Positions 1-9,734 are shown, counted from the first letter of the stretch. The stretch is 64,000 bases of DNA from Actinomycetospora chiangmaiensis DSM 45062 (GCF_000379625.1 NZ_KB903240.1:328679-392678), one strand, 5' to 3'. Program-made: numbers and translations. The notes: generated from the letters alone by a model not told the origin.

Positions 1-4
1 GCCT

Positions 5-457
5 TCACAGGCGCCCCTCTCCCCACGCCCGCGCGGTGACCGCGCGCAGCACCTGCCCGGCCGGTCCGGGGTGGCTCGACCCCGGGCGGGACGGTTCGAC
101 GACCTCGCCGCACTCGAGGACCGACTTCGTCTCCCGCAGCGCCGCGCGGATCGCGCGACGCAGCTCGACCGACCCGCCGTCCGACGCCGTCGGACGGGCC
201 GCCAGCTCGGTGCCCTTGTCCCCCGGTGCCGGGTCGACGATCACCTCGATCTCGTGGCGCATCCGACTCAACGCGCCGGACCCGTCCACCTCGGCCCGGA
301 CCTCGTCGGGTTGCCGGTAGACCGTGACCTTCAGCCACCGGCCCGGACGGGCGACCTCCTCCTCGCCCGCGGGCCGGTCGGTGCGCCCGACCAACCCGAG
401 GACCGTGTCGATCGCCCGCCCGGCCAACGTCGCCGGGTCGACCACCGCTCTGCTCAT
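5..457 (-). CDS. Conserved hypothetical protein beside formaldehyde dehydrogenase
   Basis: This 150-residue protein is not assigned a firm function. The ATG at 457 is chosen because a longer reading from 526 would run into the 3' end of the upstream dehydrogenase gene. Only 19 bp separate the two, so they are probably co-transcribed. Residues 40-95 look beta-rich (segments such as WLKVTVYR and APGDKGTELAAR), and residues 97-120 form a polar helix. The pattern resembles short SRPBCC/polyketide-cyclase-like proteins that I associate with actinobacterial formaldehyde-dehydrogenase-like genes. That resemblance is recognition only and was not tested. There is no signal peptide or membrane segment. 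Confidence 0.72.
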   Translation of the reverse strand: MSRAVVDPATLAGRAIDTVLGLVGRTDRPAGEEEVARPGRWLKVTVYRQPDEVRAEVDGSGALSRMRHEIEVIVDPAPGDKGTELAARPTASDGGSVELRRAIRAALRETKSVLECGEVVEPSRPGSSHPGPAGQVLRAVTARAWGEGRL

Positions 458-476
458 CAGCACGCGACCCCCGGCC

Positions 477-1625
<1,149 letters not shown>

Positions 1626-1662
1626 GTTCGTGTCCTCTCGTGACGCTTGGGTGGTGGGCGGG

Positions 1663-2220
1663 TCAGGCGCCGGCGGGGGTCCGGGCGAACTGCGAGACGA
1701 TCGCGGCGCAGAACGCGGCCATGTCCTGCGGCCCGCGGCTGGTGGTGAACTGGCCGTCGACGCAGACCTCCTCGTCGACCACCTCGGCGCCGGCGTTGCG
1801 GAGATCGGTGCGGATGCTCGGCCACGACGTGAGCCGCCGGCCGCGCACGCAGTCGGCCTCCGCGAGGGTCCACGGGCCGTGGCAGATCGACGCGATCGGT
1901 TTGCCGGACTCGACGAACGAGCGCACGAACTCGACCGCGTCGGAGTTCGTGCGCAACTGGTCGGGGTTCATCGTGCCGCCGGGCAGGAGCAGGGCGTCGT
2001 AGTCGTCCACCGACGCCTGGCCGACCTGGCGGTCGACCGGGAAGGACCCGGCCGGGTCGAGATCGAATTGCCGAGCGGCGATCTCGCCGTCGTGGATCGA
2101 CAGCAGTTCGGTCCGGGCGCCCGCTCCGTAGAGCGCCCCCCGCGGTGCCTCGAGCTCCACGCGCTCGACGCCGTCCGTGGCGAGGATCGCGACCGTGATG
2201 CCGCGCAACTCGTCTGCCAT
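1663..2220 (-). CDS. DJ-1/PfpI family protein
   Basis: This 185-residue protein belongs to the DJ-1/PfpI (class I glutamine-amidotransferase-like) superfamily. The nucleophile elbow is the ASICHGPW segment with C113-H114, and an acidic partner lies near E22/E24; LLLPGG at 77-82 is the usual preceding strand-turn. Family members act as deglycases, glyoxalases, chaperones or proteases, so the exact reaction is open. A perfect AGGAGG lies upstream of the ATG at 2220. It is the first gene of the presumed operon with the formaldehyde-dehydrogenase-like gene. Reactive-carbonyl detoxification is therefore a reasonable inference. Confidence 0.9.
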   Translation of the reverse strand: MADELRGITVAILATDGVERVELEAPRGALYGAGARTELLSIHDGEIAARQFDLDPAGSFPVDRQVGQASVDDYDALLLPGGTMNPDQLRTNSDAVEFVRSFVESGKPIASICHGPWTLAEADCVRGRRLTSWPSIRTDLRNAGAEVVDEEVCVDGQFTTSRGPQDMAAFCAAIVSQFARTPAGA

Positions 2221-2382
2221 GGATTCGCCTCCTGGTGGTGAGCAGGGATCGTTCGCGTCCCGGGGTGGGCGACCCGGCGCGACGGCAGACGGCGCGACGA
2301 CGGAACCGTCCGCCCGGGCGGAGGCGGCGGCGGCGATTTCGGCCCCTCGGGCCGACGAGGAGCCCGCGACGGGGGCGGTCGG

Positions 2383-3501
2383 TCAGGGGCGCGGGCCGGC
2401 GTAGGTGCCGGTGACGCGGAACCGGAGACCGGGCTCGGCGTACTGCTCGAGCGCGTGGGCGATCCACCCGACGGTGCGCGCGACGGCGAAGACCGCCTCG
2501 CCCGCGTCGGGGCGCATCCCGTGGGCGTGCATCACGGCGGCGAGCCCGAGGTCGACGTTGGGGAACACCCCCGGCCGGCCGGCGACCTGCGCCGCGAGCT
2601 CGCCGACCAGCGCGGCCTCCTGTGACCCGGCGATCGTGCCCAGGAGCACGTCGGTGCGCGGGTCGCGCTCGCGGTAGATCGAGTGGCCGAAGCCGGGCAG
2701 CCGCTCCCCCGCGCGCAGCCGGTCGGTCACGGCGCGGCCCGGGTCGTCCAACGCCTCCGCGAGGAAGCGGTACGCGGCGGTCGACGCGGTGCCGTGCACG
2801 GGGCCGTCCAGGGCACCGAGCCCCGCCGACACCACGGCGTAGGGGTGGGCCCGGGCGCTCGCGGCCACCCGCGCGGCGAGGGTCGAGGCGGCGAGGCCGT
2901 GGTCGGCGAGCAGCACGAGGGCGGTGCGCAGCACGTCCGGCGGCTCGGGGCGGTCGGACAGCGCCGGCCAGAGCCCGCCGAGGGCCGCCGTCATCCCGCG
3001 CCAGCACCGCAGGCCGGTCGCGACGGCGGCGTCGAGGTCGAACCGCCAGGGGTCGCTCGGGGCCAGCGCCGCCACGGCCAGGCGCAACCGGTCGACCGGA
3101 CGCGGATCGCCCGGCATCCCGGCGACGAGCCCACGGACCGTCGCGACCACCGCCGCGTCGGGATCGCCGTCGGGCAGCGGCGCGTCGAGGTCGCCGAGCC
3201 AGAGCAGGGCGGCCATCCGCTCCGGGGTCTCGACCCGGGCGAGGTCGACGAGGCGGTGGCCGCGGACGACGACGTCGTCCGGCTCGACCAGCGTCAGCCG
3301 CGTCGTGATCGTCTCCGCGACCCCGGTCGGTCGGCGTCCCCGCCCCGCCACGAGCGCGTCGACCTCGGCGGCGTCGAAGGTGCTCGGCCGCCCCCCGGTC
3401 CCCCGCTGCGAGGTCAGCAGGCCGCGGCTGACGTAGGCGTACAGCGTCTCGGGCTTGACCCCGAGGCGCGCGGCCGCCTCGGTGGTCGTCAACGTCCGCA
3501 C
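2383..3501 (-). CDS. Helix-turn-helix/citrate synthase fusion protein
   Basis: This 372-residue protein joins an N-terminal MerR-like/excisionase-like helix-turn-helix (about residues 1-55, starting RTLTTTEAAARLGVKPETLY) to a citrate synthase domain. The citrate synthase motifs remain: GPVHG with its histidine, GFGHSIYRERDPR with the second histidine, and an Asp in the PNVDLGLAA segment. It may therefore still bind acetyl-CoA and oxaloacetate, either as an enzyme or as a metabolite-sensing regulator. Translation probably starts at GTG 3501, 54 bp from the divergent citrate synthase. Such divergent pairs occur in other actinobacteria. Catalytic activity is not certain. Confidence 0.88.
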   Translation of the reverse strand: MRTLTTTEAAARLGVKPETLYAYVSRGLLTSQRGTGGRPSTFDAAEVDALVAGRGRRPTGVAETITTRLTLVEPDDVVVRGHRLVDLARVETPERMAALLWLGDLDAPLPDGDPDAAVVATVRGLVAGMPGDPRPVDRLRLAVAALAPSDPWRFDLDAAVATGLRCWRGMTAALGGLWPALSDRPEPPDVLRTALVLLADHGLAASTLAARVAASARAHPYAVVSAGLGALDGPVHGTASTAAYRFLAEALDDPGRAVTDRLRAGERLPGFGHSIYRERDPRTDVLLGTIAGSQEAALVGELAAQVAGRPGVFPNVDLGLAAVMHAHGMRPDAGEAVFAVARTVGWIAHALEQYAEPGLRFRVTGTYAGPRP

Positions 3502-3504
3502 GGG

Positions 3505-3533
3505 TTGACGCTATCAAGATTGACGGCATTGAT
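3505..3533 (+). promoter_or_regulatory. Candidate promoter and operator between the divergent citrate synthase genes
   Basis: The 54-bp intergenic space holds TTGACG at 3505-3510, then 17 bp, then ATTGAT at 3528-3533, a plausible -35/-10 pair for the plus-strand gene with start 3556. Overlapping it is an inverted repeat ATCAA-N11-TTGAT (3513-3533). The repeat could be bound by the HTH-citrate synthase protein made from the other strand. No transcription start is known. Confidence 0.45.
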
Positions 3534-3555
3534 CGACCGGCGGAGCGTTCCCGCC

Positions 3556-4722
3556 ATGACATCGACAACGACCCAGCCCCCGTCGCTGCGCCCGCCCCAG
3601 CAGACCCCGCCCGGACTCCGCGGGGTCGTCGTCAGCGACACCGCGATCGGCGACGTCCTCGGCAGCGAGGGGCGCTACCACTACCGCGGGCGCTCGGCGG
3701 TCGACCTCGCCCGCGCCGTCTCGTTCGACGAGGCCGCCGCGCTCGTCCTCGACGGGGAGCTTCCCGACGACGGGGGTGCGGGCCTGCGCGGCGAACTCGC
3801 CGCCCACCGGACGCTCCCGCCCGCCGTGGCCACGGTGCTCCCGACGGTGGCCGCGGCCGGCGCCCGCTTCGACGCGCTCGCCGGGCTGCGCGCCGCGCTG
3901 TGCGTGCTGGCCGAGGCCGACGGTCTCGCGCCGACCTGGGGAGCGACCCCGACCCGGCGTCGGGACGACGCCCTGCGCGTGGTGGCGGTGACGCCGACGG
4001 TCCTCGCCGCGCTGTGGCGGCGCCGGCAGGGACGGGAGCCGGTCGAGCCGCGCGACGACCTGCACGGCGGGGCGGCCTGGCTGTGGGCGCTGCACGGCGT
4101 CGAGCCGGACCCGGTCGCGGCCGCGGCGGTGGAGAGCTACCTCGTCGCGACCATCGACCACGGGTTCAACGCCTCGACCTTCACCGCCCGGGTGGCGGCC
4201 TCGGCGGGCACCGACGTCGCGTCCGCGGTGGTGGCGGCGATCGGGACGTTCGTGGGCCCGCTGCACGGCGGCGCGCCCGACCGCGCGCTCGAGGCGCTCG
4301 ACGAGATCGGCACCGCCGACCGGATCGAGCCCTACGTCCGGGCGAAGCTCGCCGCGGGCGACCGGATCATGGGGTTCGGGCACGCCGTCTACCGGACGGC
4401 CGACCCGCGGGCGGTGCTGCTCCGGGAGGTCGCCGAGGGGATCGGCGGGCCGCTCGTCGAGCTCGCCGGGCAGACCCAGGACCGCACCGAGGCGCTGCTC
4501 GCCGAGCACCGCCCGGGCCGGGAGCTCCGGGTCAACGTGGAGTTCTGGGCCGGCGTGGTGATGGACCTGGCCGGAATCCCGCGGGAGATGTTCACGCCGA
4601 CGTTCGCGGTCAGCCGGGTCGTCGGGTGGTGTGCACACGTGCTCGAACAGACGCAGAGCTCCACGATCATCCGGCCCGCCGCGCGATATGTGGCTTCGCC
4701 TCGTGAGCAGATGGGGCTATAG
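3556..4722 (+). CDS. Citrate synthase (citrate/2-methylcitrate synthase family)
   Basis: This 388-residue citrate synthase condenses acetyl-CoA (or propionyl-CoA in methylcitrate synthases) with oxaloacetate. Visible motifs are GPLHGG, GFGHAVYRTADPR and the VNVEFWAG segment, where Glu stands where many family members have Asp. The ATG at 3556 is the first in-frame start after the divergent promoter region; the open frame extends further upstream only because GC-rich DNA lacks stops. The last residues (after IIRPAARYV) look unlike the family. They are encoded inside a long hairpin that also contains the stop codon, so the C-terminus appears to have been replaced by an inserted palindromic element. 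Confidence 0.9.
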   Translation: MTSTTTQPPSLRPPQQTPPGLRGVVVSDTAIGDVLGSEGRYHYRGRSAVDLARAVSFDEAAALVLDGELPDDGGAGLRGELAAHRTLPPAVATVLPTVAAAGARFDALAGLRAALCVLAEADGLAPTWGATPTRRRDDALRVVAVTPTVLAALWRRRQGREPVEPRDDLHGGAAWLWALHGVEPDPVAAAAVESYLVATIDHGFNASTFTARVAASAGTDVASAVVAAIGTFVGPLHGGAPDRALEALDEIGTADRIEPYVRAKLAAGDRIMGFGHAVYRTADPRAVLLREVAEGIGGPLVELAGQTQDRTEALLAEHRPGRELRVNVEFWAGVVMDLAGIPREMFTPTFAVSRVVGWCAHVLEQTQSSTIIRPAARYVASPREQMGL

Positions 4723-4739
4723 CCCCACTTTCTGCTCAC
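4703..4739 (+). terminator. Long hairpin spanning the citrate synthase stop codon
   Basis: GTGAGCAGA (4703-4711) pairs with TCTGCTCAC (4731-4739), and TGGGGCTA (4712-4719) pairs with TAGCCCCA (4720-4727). The only interruption is a CTT bulge. The TAG stop lies at 4720-4722 in the apex. It could be a terminator or a mobile palindromic repeat. A second small hairpin, TGCCCG-TTTG-CGGGCA, follows at 4745-4760. Confidence 0.6.
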
Positions 4740-4802
4740 TTGCTTGCCCGTTTGCGGGCAGTACCCTGGCCTGAATCGTCGCAGCGGGGCAGGCTCGCCG
4801 TC

Positions 4803-5060
4803 ATGGACCCGGAGCTGGTGCGCCACGTGGCCGCTTCGACGGGTCTGCCCGGTCCGGTCGCCGCGCGGGTGGTGGCCGACGTCGTCGCGTACTTCGCCGA
4901 GACCACCGAGGAGTTCGTCCGGCGACGTCACCGGGAGCTGCAGGCCCGCGACCGGCGCAACGCCGAGATCTGGGCGGTGATCGCGTCGGAGCTCGCGGCG
5001 CGTCCCGTCCGGCCCGGCGAGGTCAGCGAGCGGCAGCTGCGACGCATCGTCTACGGCTGA
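4803..5060 (+). CDS. Small hypothetical protein
   Basis: This 85-residue protein is predicted to be mostly helical and strongly charged (RRRHRELQARDRRNAEIW region). I do not recognise the family. The ATG at 4803 is preferred over a TTG at 4740, because the latter would start inside the hairpin region and give a proline/arginine-rich leader. It ends 20 bp before glmS and lies on the same strand, so it may be co-transcribed with glmS from a promoter between 4740 and 4800. The helix around residues 30-60 could form a coiled coil. No catalytic motif, signal peptide or membrane segment is seen. Confidence 0.62.
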   Translation: MDPELVRHVAASTGLPGPVAARVVADVVAYFAETTEEFVRRRHRELQARDRRNAEIWAVIASELAARPVRPGEVSERQLRRIVYG

Positions 5061-5080
5061 GCCATCAGGGGGCAGGCAGC

Positions 5081-6889
5081 ATGTGCGGCATCGTGGGGTA
5101 CGTCGGGAACCGGCCGGCGGCGCGGATCCTCGTGGACGGGCTCGCCCGGCTCGAGTACCGCGGGTACGACAGCGCCGGCATCGCCGTCGCCCACCGGAAG
5201 GCCCTCCGGACGACGAAGGCGGTCGGCCGCGTGGACGACCTCCGCGCGAAGGTGGCGGGCGACCCGTCGTCGGGAAGGACGGGGATCGCGCACACGCGCT
5301 GGGCGACCCACGGCGAGCCGAGCGAGCGCAACGCCCACCCGCACACCGACGCCGCGGGGCGGATCGCGGTGGTGCACAACGGCATCGTCGAGAACGCCGA
5401 GGAGCTGCGGGCGAAGCTCGTGGCCGACGGGGTGACGCTCGCCAGCGACACCGACACCGAGGTCCTCCCCCACCTCATCGCCCAGGCCGTCGAGCAGCAG
5501 GACTCGCTGGAGGCCGCGGTCCGGGAGGCGCTCCGCGTCGTCGAGGGCACCTACGGGCTGGTCGTGCTGGACGCGCGCCGGCCCGACGAGCTGGTGGTCG
5601 CCCGCAACGGCAGCCCCATCGTGCTCGGGCTCGGCGACGGCGAGATGTTCGTGGCGAGCGACGTCGCCGCGCTGGTCCGGCACACCCGGCAGGTGATCTT
5701 CCTGGCCGACGGCGAGATCGCGACGATCACCGCGACCGGCTACGAGGGCTCCCGCCTCGGCCCGCCCACGACGGTGGAGGTCGGCGACGACGACTACGAC
5801 CTCGACGGCCACCCCGACTTCCTGTCCAAGGAGATCCACGAGCAGCCCGCGGCGCTGCGCCGCGTCCTGGCCGGCCGGCTCGACACCCGCTTCGCCACCT
5901 CGCGGCTCGACGGCCTGCACCTCGACCCGCGGGAGCTCCGCGGAATCCGGCGCGTGACGTTCCTGGGCTGCGGGTCGGCGCACTACGCGGGGCAGATCGG
6001 GGCGGCGCTCATGGAGGAGCTCGCCCGCGTCCCCGCCGACGCCGAGCAGGCCAGCGAGTTCCGCTACCGCAACCCCCTGGTGGACCCCGACACGCTCTAC
6101 GTCGCGGTGAGCCAGTCCGGCGAGACCATCGACACCCTCGCGGCGGTCGAGGAGCTGCAGCGCAAGGGCGGGCGCGTCGTCGGGTGCGTCAACGTCATCG
6201 GCTCGGCGATCGCGCGCCAGTGCGGGGCGGGGATGTTCCTGCACGCCGGCCCGGAGGTCAGCGTCGCGTCGACGAAGGCGTTCAGCTCGATGGCGACGTC
6301 GTTCGCCCTGCTCGCGCTGCTGCTCGGGCGGGTCCGCGACCTCTCGGCCGCCCACGGCACGCGCCTGGTCGACGGGCTGCGGCGACTCCCGGACGCGGTG
6401 GCCGAGGCGCTGACCGTCGAGGACGAGATCGCGGCCGTGGCCCGGCGCTACGCCGACGCCCGGTCGATGTTCTTCCTCGGCCGGGTGCGGGGCTCGGCGG
6501 TGGCCCGCGAGGGCGCACAGAAGCTCAAGGAGATCAGCTACGTGCACGCCGAGGCCTACGCGGCGTCCGAGCTCAAGCACGGCCCGCTCGCGCTGGTGGA
6601 CGCCACGATGCCCTGCGTGATCGTGGTGCCCGACGACGAGCTCGTCGCCAAGAACGTCTCGACGATCGAGCAGGTGAAGGCCCGGGGAGGCCCCGTCATC
6701 GCGGTGACGAACGCGGAGCTGCCCGAGGGACTCGCCGACGCCGTGATCCGTGTCCCGAGCGTCGAACCGGAACTCGACCCGATCCTGCTCGGTGTCCCGC
6801 TGCAGCTCTTCGCCTACCACTGCGCCGCGGCCCTCGGCCGGGACATCGACAAGCCGCGCAACCTGGCGAAGTCGGTGACGGTGGAGTAG
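5081..6889 (+). CDS. glmS: Glutamine--fructose-6-phosphate aminotransferase (isomerizing)
   Basis: GlmS converts fructose 6-phosphate and glutamine to glucosamine 6-phosphate, the entry to amino-sugar and peptidoglycan precursors in the cytoplasm. The 602-residue length is normal. The N-terminal nucleophile cysteine follows Met (CGIVGYVG), and the glutaminase domain covers about residues 1-220. Two SIS sugar-isomerase domains follow, with GCGSAHYAG and SQSGETIDT in the first. The C-terminus DKPRNLAKSVTVE is the conserved end that closes the active site. GGGGGC precedes the ATG at the expected spacing. It is convergent with the Clp-type gene, and a modest hairpin lies between them. A second glmS elsewhere in the genome cannot be excluded. 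Confidence 0.96.
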   Translation: MCGIVGYVGNRPAARILVDGLARLEYRGYDSAGIAVAHRKALRTTKAVGRVDDLRAKVAGDPSSGRTGIAHTRWATHGEPSERNAHPHTDAAGRIAVVHNGIVENAEELRAKLVADGVTLASDTDTEVLPHLIAQAVEQQDSLEAAVREALRVVEGTYGLVVLDARRPDELVVARNGSPIVLGLGDGEMFVASDVAALVRHTRQVIFLADGEIATITATGYEGSRLGPPTTVEVGDDDYDLDGHPDFLSKEIHEQPAALRRVLAGRLDTRFATSRLDGLHLDPRELRGIRRVTFLGCGSAHYAGQIGAALMEELARVPADAEQASEFRYRNPLVDPDTLYVAVSQSGETIDTLAAVEELQRKGGRVVGCVNVIGSAIARQCGAGMFLHAGPEVSVASTKAFSSMATSFALLALLLGRVRDLSAAHGTRLVDGLRRLPDAVAEALTVEDEIAAVARRYADARSMFFLGRVRGSAVAREGAQKLKEISYVHAEAYAASELKHGPLALVDATMPCVIVVPDDELVAKNVSTIEQVKARGGPVIAVTNAELPEGLADAVIRVPSVEPELDPILLGVPLQLFAYHCAAALGRDIDKPRNLAKSVTVE

Positions 6890-6892
6890 GGG

Positions 6893-6915
6893 GTGCGCTC
6901 CGCGCCCGTGCGCAC
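6893..6915. terminator. Possible weak hairpin between convergent glmS and Clp-type gene
   Basis: GTGCGC (6893-6898) and GCGCAC (6910-6915) can pair around an 11-nt loop a few bases after the glmS stop. The stem is short and no U-tract follows, so a terminator role is only suggested by position. Confidence 0.35.
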
Positions 6916-6957
6916 TGTCCGTGGCCGGCGCCGCGGGGCTCGCCTACATCATCACTG

Positions 6958-8859
6958 TCAGCGCACCTCCAACCGCAGCTGACCGTCGAGGACCACCTCG
7001 GAGCCGTACCGCACCGCACCGGCCACGATCCGGCGCGAGAGCGGGCGCTCCACCTCGCGCGCCACGACCTGCCGCAACCCGCGGGCCCCCGACGCCGGGT
7101 CGGCCCGGGCGGCGAGGGTCGCGAGCGCGGCGGGCTCCACGGTGAAGGTGATCCCCTGCGCGGCGAGGCGGTCGCGGGTGGCGTCGAGCGCGAGCCCGAC
7201 CACCCGGGCGAGCAGGTCGGGGGTCAGCCGCCGGAAGAGCACGACGTCGTCGATCCGCCCGAGCAGCTCGGGTCGCAGACTCCGCCGCAGCACCCGCATG
7301 ACCGGCTCGCGGGCCTCCTCGGGGTCCTCGACGATCCTCAGCTCGGCGGCCGCGAGGTTCGACGTCATGATCAGGACGGTGTCGGCGAAGCTCACGGTGC
7401 GGCCGTGGGTGTCGGTGAGCCGCCCGGCGTCGAGCACGCCCAGCAGCACCGCGACCACGTCGGCGTGGGCCTTCTCGATCTCGTCGAAGAGCACCACCGA
7501 CGCCGGGTGGCGACGCACGGCCTCGGCGAGCTCGCCGGGCCGGTCGTGCCCGACGTACCCGGGGGGCGCGCCGGTCAGCCGCGACACCGTGTGAGCCTCA
7601 CCGAACTCGGCCATGTCGAACCGGACGAGCTCGGAGCCCAGCGCGTCGGCCAGCGCCCGCGCCAGCTCGGTCTTCCCGACCCCCGTCGGCCCGACGAACA
7701 GCATCGCGCCGTGCGGCCGCTCCGGGTCCGCCAGCCCGGCGCGTCCCGCGAGCACGGTGTCGACGACCGTGTCGACCGCCCCGTCCTGGCCCACCACCCG
7801 CGCCCGCAGCCGGTCCTCGAGGTCGAGCAGACGGGACCGGTCGTCCTCGGTCAGGTCGGCGACCGGTATCCCGGTGAGGTCGGCGACCACTCGCGCGACG
7901 TCGTCCACGGTGACCGTCGGGCGCCCCTCCGGGTCCCGCATACGCACGCGGGCGGCCGCGCGGTCGAGCGCGTCGATCGCCTTGTCGGGCAGGAAGCGGT
8001 CCCGCACGTGGCGGGCGGTCAGCTCCACGGCGGCGCGCCGCGTCGCCGGGGGCAGCACCACCCCGTGGTGCGCCTCGTAGCCCGGGGCGAGCCCGTCGAG
8101 GATCGTGACCGTCTGCTCCGCGCCCGGCTCCGGGACGTCGACGGCGGCGAACCGGCGAGCCAGCGCGGCGTCGGGCTCGACGTGGCGGCGGTACTCCGCA
8201 GTGGTGGTCGCGCCCACGAGCCGCAGCTCCCCCCGGGCCAGCGCCGGCTTCAGGATCCCGGCCGCGTCCATCGGCGACTCCTGGGCCGAACCCGCCCCGA
8301 CGATCGCGTGCAGCTCGTCGACGAACAGGATCGTGTCGGGGTGCGACGCCTCGGCGACCAGCGCGGTCAGCCGCTGCTCGAACTCACCCCGGTACTTCGT
8401 CCCGGCCACCATCCCCGCGAGGTCGACCGACACGACCCGCGTGTCCCGGATCGCCGCCGGCACGTCGCCCGCCGCGATGCGGGCGGCGAGCGCCTCGACG
8501 ATCGCGGTCTTCCCGACGCCGGGCTCCCCCAGCAGCACCGGGTTGTTCTTGCTCCGTCGCGCGAGGATCTCGACGACCTGCGACAGCTCGTGGTCGCGGC
8601 CGATCACCGGGTCGAGCCGCCCCGCCCGCGCGTCGGCGGTCAGATCCCGGCCGTGCCGGTCCAGTGTCGGGGTGCGCCTCGAGGCCCTTCCCGACGACGC
8701 GTCCTGCCGCGGCTGCCGGGGCTCCTCCCGCCGGTCGGGGTCGTCGAAGCCCCCGCCGAAGAGCGCGCCCAGGTCGAGGTCGACCAACCGTCCGAGCAGC
8801 TCGTCGAACAACGGCCCCGGCCCCGGGTCGTCCCGGCGGGTGCGGTCCTGGTCGGCCAT
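6958..8859 (-). CDS. Clp/Hsp100-type AAA+ ATPase, short form
   Basis: This 633-residue protein has two AAA+ modules: Walker A GEPGVGKT in the first and GPTGVGKT in the second, with VDELH and FDEIEKAH Walker B regions. It ends with a C-terminal ClpB-D2-small-type domain. Unlike ClpC, ClpA or ClpB it lacks the N-terminal Clp_N repeat domain; a disordered, Asp/Arg-rich stretch of about 70 residues stands in its place. It also lacks a middle coiled-coil insertion. I see no IGF/LGF-type ClpP-docking loop between TSN and the RPELLGRID arginine-finger region. It is therefore probably a stand-alone unfoldase or remodeller. The ATG at 8859 is chosen because the upstream extension is arginine-rich shadow sequence. 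Confidence 0.88.
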   Translation of the reverse strand: MADQDRTRRDDPGPGPLFDELLGRLVDLDLGALFGGGFDDPDRREEPRQPRQDASSGRASRRTPTLDRHGRDLTADARAGRLDPVIGRDHELSQVVEILARRSKNNPVLLGEPGVGKTAIVEALAARIAAGDVPAAIRDTRVVSVDLAGMVAGTKYRGEFEQRLTALVAEASHPDTILFVDELHAIVGAGSAQESPMDAAGILKPALARGELRLVGATTTAEYRRHVEPDAALARRFAAVDVPEPGAEQTVTILDGLAPGYEAHHGVVLPPATRRAAVELTARHVRDRFLPDKAIDALDRAAARVRMRDPEGRPTVTVDDVARVVADLTGIPVADLTEDDRSRLLDLEDRLRARVVGQDGAVDTVVDTVLAGRAGLADPERPHGAMLFVGPTGVGKTELARALADALGSELVRFDMAEFGEAHTVSRLTGAPPGYVGHDRPGELAEAVRRHPASVVLFDEIEKAHADVVAVLLGVLDAGRLTDTHGRTVSFADTVLIMTSNLAAAELRIVEDPEEAREPVMRVLRRSLRPELLGRIDDVVLFRRLTPDLLARVVGLALDATRDRLAAQGITFTVEPAALATLAARADPASGARGLRQVVAREVERPLSRRIVAGAVRYGSEVVLDGQLRLEVR

Positions 8860-9134
8860 GACCCCATTGTGCGCCCGTCGGCGGCGCCGCTCGCCGCACG
8901 CGGGTGTCGCACGCGGACCGGTGGGAGCAGGGCAGTCGCTCGTGGGCCTCCTCGCGCTCTCCACATTCGGCCTGTTGCCGGTGGCAGCGAGGGGCGCGCG
9001 TACACCCCCGCCTGGCCCTGGCGGTCACGGCCTCACCGACTCGTCGTCCGGAGCCGAACACGGCTGTTGCCGCGATCAGCCCTCTGCTCGCGGCATCAGC
9101 GAAGCCGTCGGCTGCCACGCGGGCAGCGCTTGTC
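8860..9134. other. Largest gene-free stretch (275 bp)
   Basis: This is the leader of the Clp-type gene and the 3' side of the methyltransferase gene, both on the minus strand. I see no convincing small gene, RNA or strong hairpin. A GGGGTC ribosome-binding site lies at its left edge for the Clp-type gene. Confidence 0.4.
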
Positions 9135-9734
9135 TCACCTGTCGGCGGGGCGCACGACATGTTCGCGCGGTCGACGGGCGATCGTCACCGTCGCGGGCGG
9201 CACGTTCCGCCAGATCGTCCGACTGACCACGACCTCCTCGAACGCGTCGCCGAGAGCCCGCTCGGCCGCCTTCGCCCACGGCAGCGGACGGGTCCAGCTG
9301 TGTTGCACCTGCGAGAGCGCCCCGGTCGGTGTGAGCAGCGCCCCGGCGGCGACGAGAAACGACCGGTCCTCCGCGAGGCTGATGGGCAGCGTGCTGAACA
9401 CGAGGTCGACGGAGGTACCGCTCGCAGCGAGCTCCGCCATCGCGCTGACGGCCTCGTCGCACATCACCTCGACGTCGGGGTGCCGTCGCGAGAGCGCCGA
9501 GGCCAGGCGAGGGTTGACCTCGACCGCGATGTGACGGCCTCGTCCGTCGAGCCGGCGCGCGACCACCGAGCTGGTAGCCCCGGCGCCCGCACCGAGCTCG
9601 AGCACGACGGGGTCGCCGTGGGCCGGGAGAGGGCTGAGTGCGACCTCGCAGGCCGCGCTCGACGTCGGTAGCGGCGAGGCCGTCGTCCACGGGGATCGGA
9701 CGAATTCGCGGGCGAAGATCAGCAGGTCCAACAC
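9135..9734 (-). CDS. PmtA/rRNA-adenine-dimethylase-like SAM methyltransferase
   Basis: This 199-residue class I methyltransferase carries the SAM-binding motif VLELGAGAGATSS (about residues 43-55) and the acidic VEVNP strand end. The N-terminal segment (RSPWTTASPLPTSSAACE) matches the start of phospholipid N-methyltransferases and related proteins annotated as rRNA adenine dimethylases. The substrate, lipid or nucleic acid, cannot be decided. It starts at GTG 9734 with AGGAG upstream. It is an isolated gene between the Clp-type gene and the DUF1059 gene, and nothing nearby points to a pathway. Confidence 0.78.
   Translation of the reverse strand: MLDLLIFAREFVRSPWTTASPLPTSSAACEVALSPLPAHGDPVVLELGAGAGATSSVVARRLDGRGRHIAVEVNPRLASALSRRHPDVEVMCDEAVSAMAELAASGTSVDLVFSTLPISLAEDRSFLVAAGALLTPTGALSQVQHSWTRPLPWAKAAERALGDAFEEVVVSRTIWRNVPPATVTIARRPREHVVRPADR

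Noticed and set aside
8904..9226. Plus-strand small secreted protein starting near 8920
   Set aside because: A short hydrophobic start is visible, but it continues into sequence antisense to the methyltransferase gene and has no ribosome-binding site or family pattern.
5083..9534. Very long open frame on the plus strand (1483 codons) across glmS and the Clp-type gene
   Set aside because: It is Arg/Pro/Gly-rich in the style of GC-rich shadow frames and overlaps two genes with clear family motifs in other frames.
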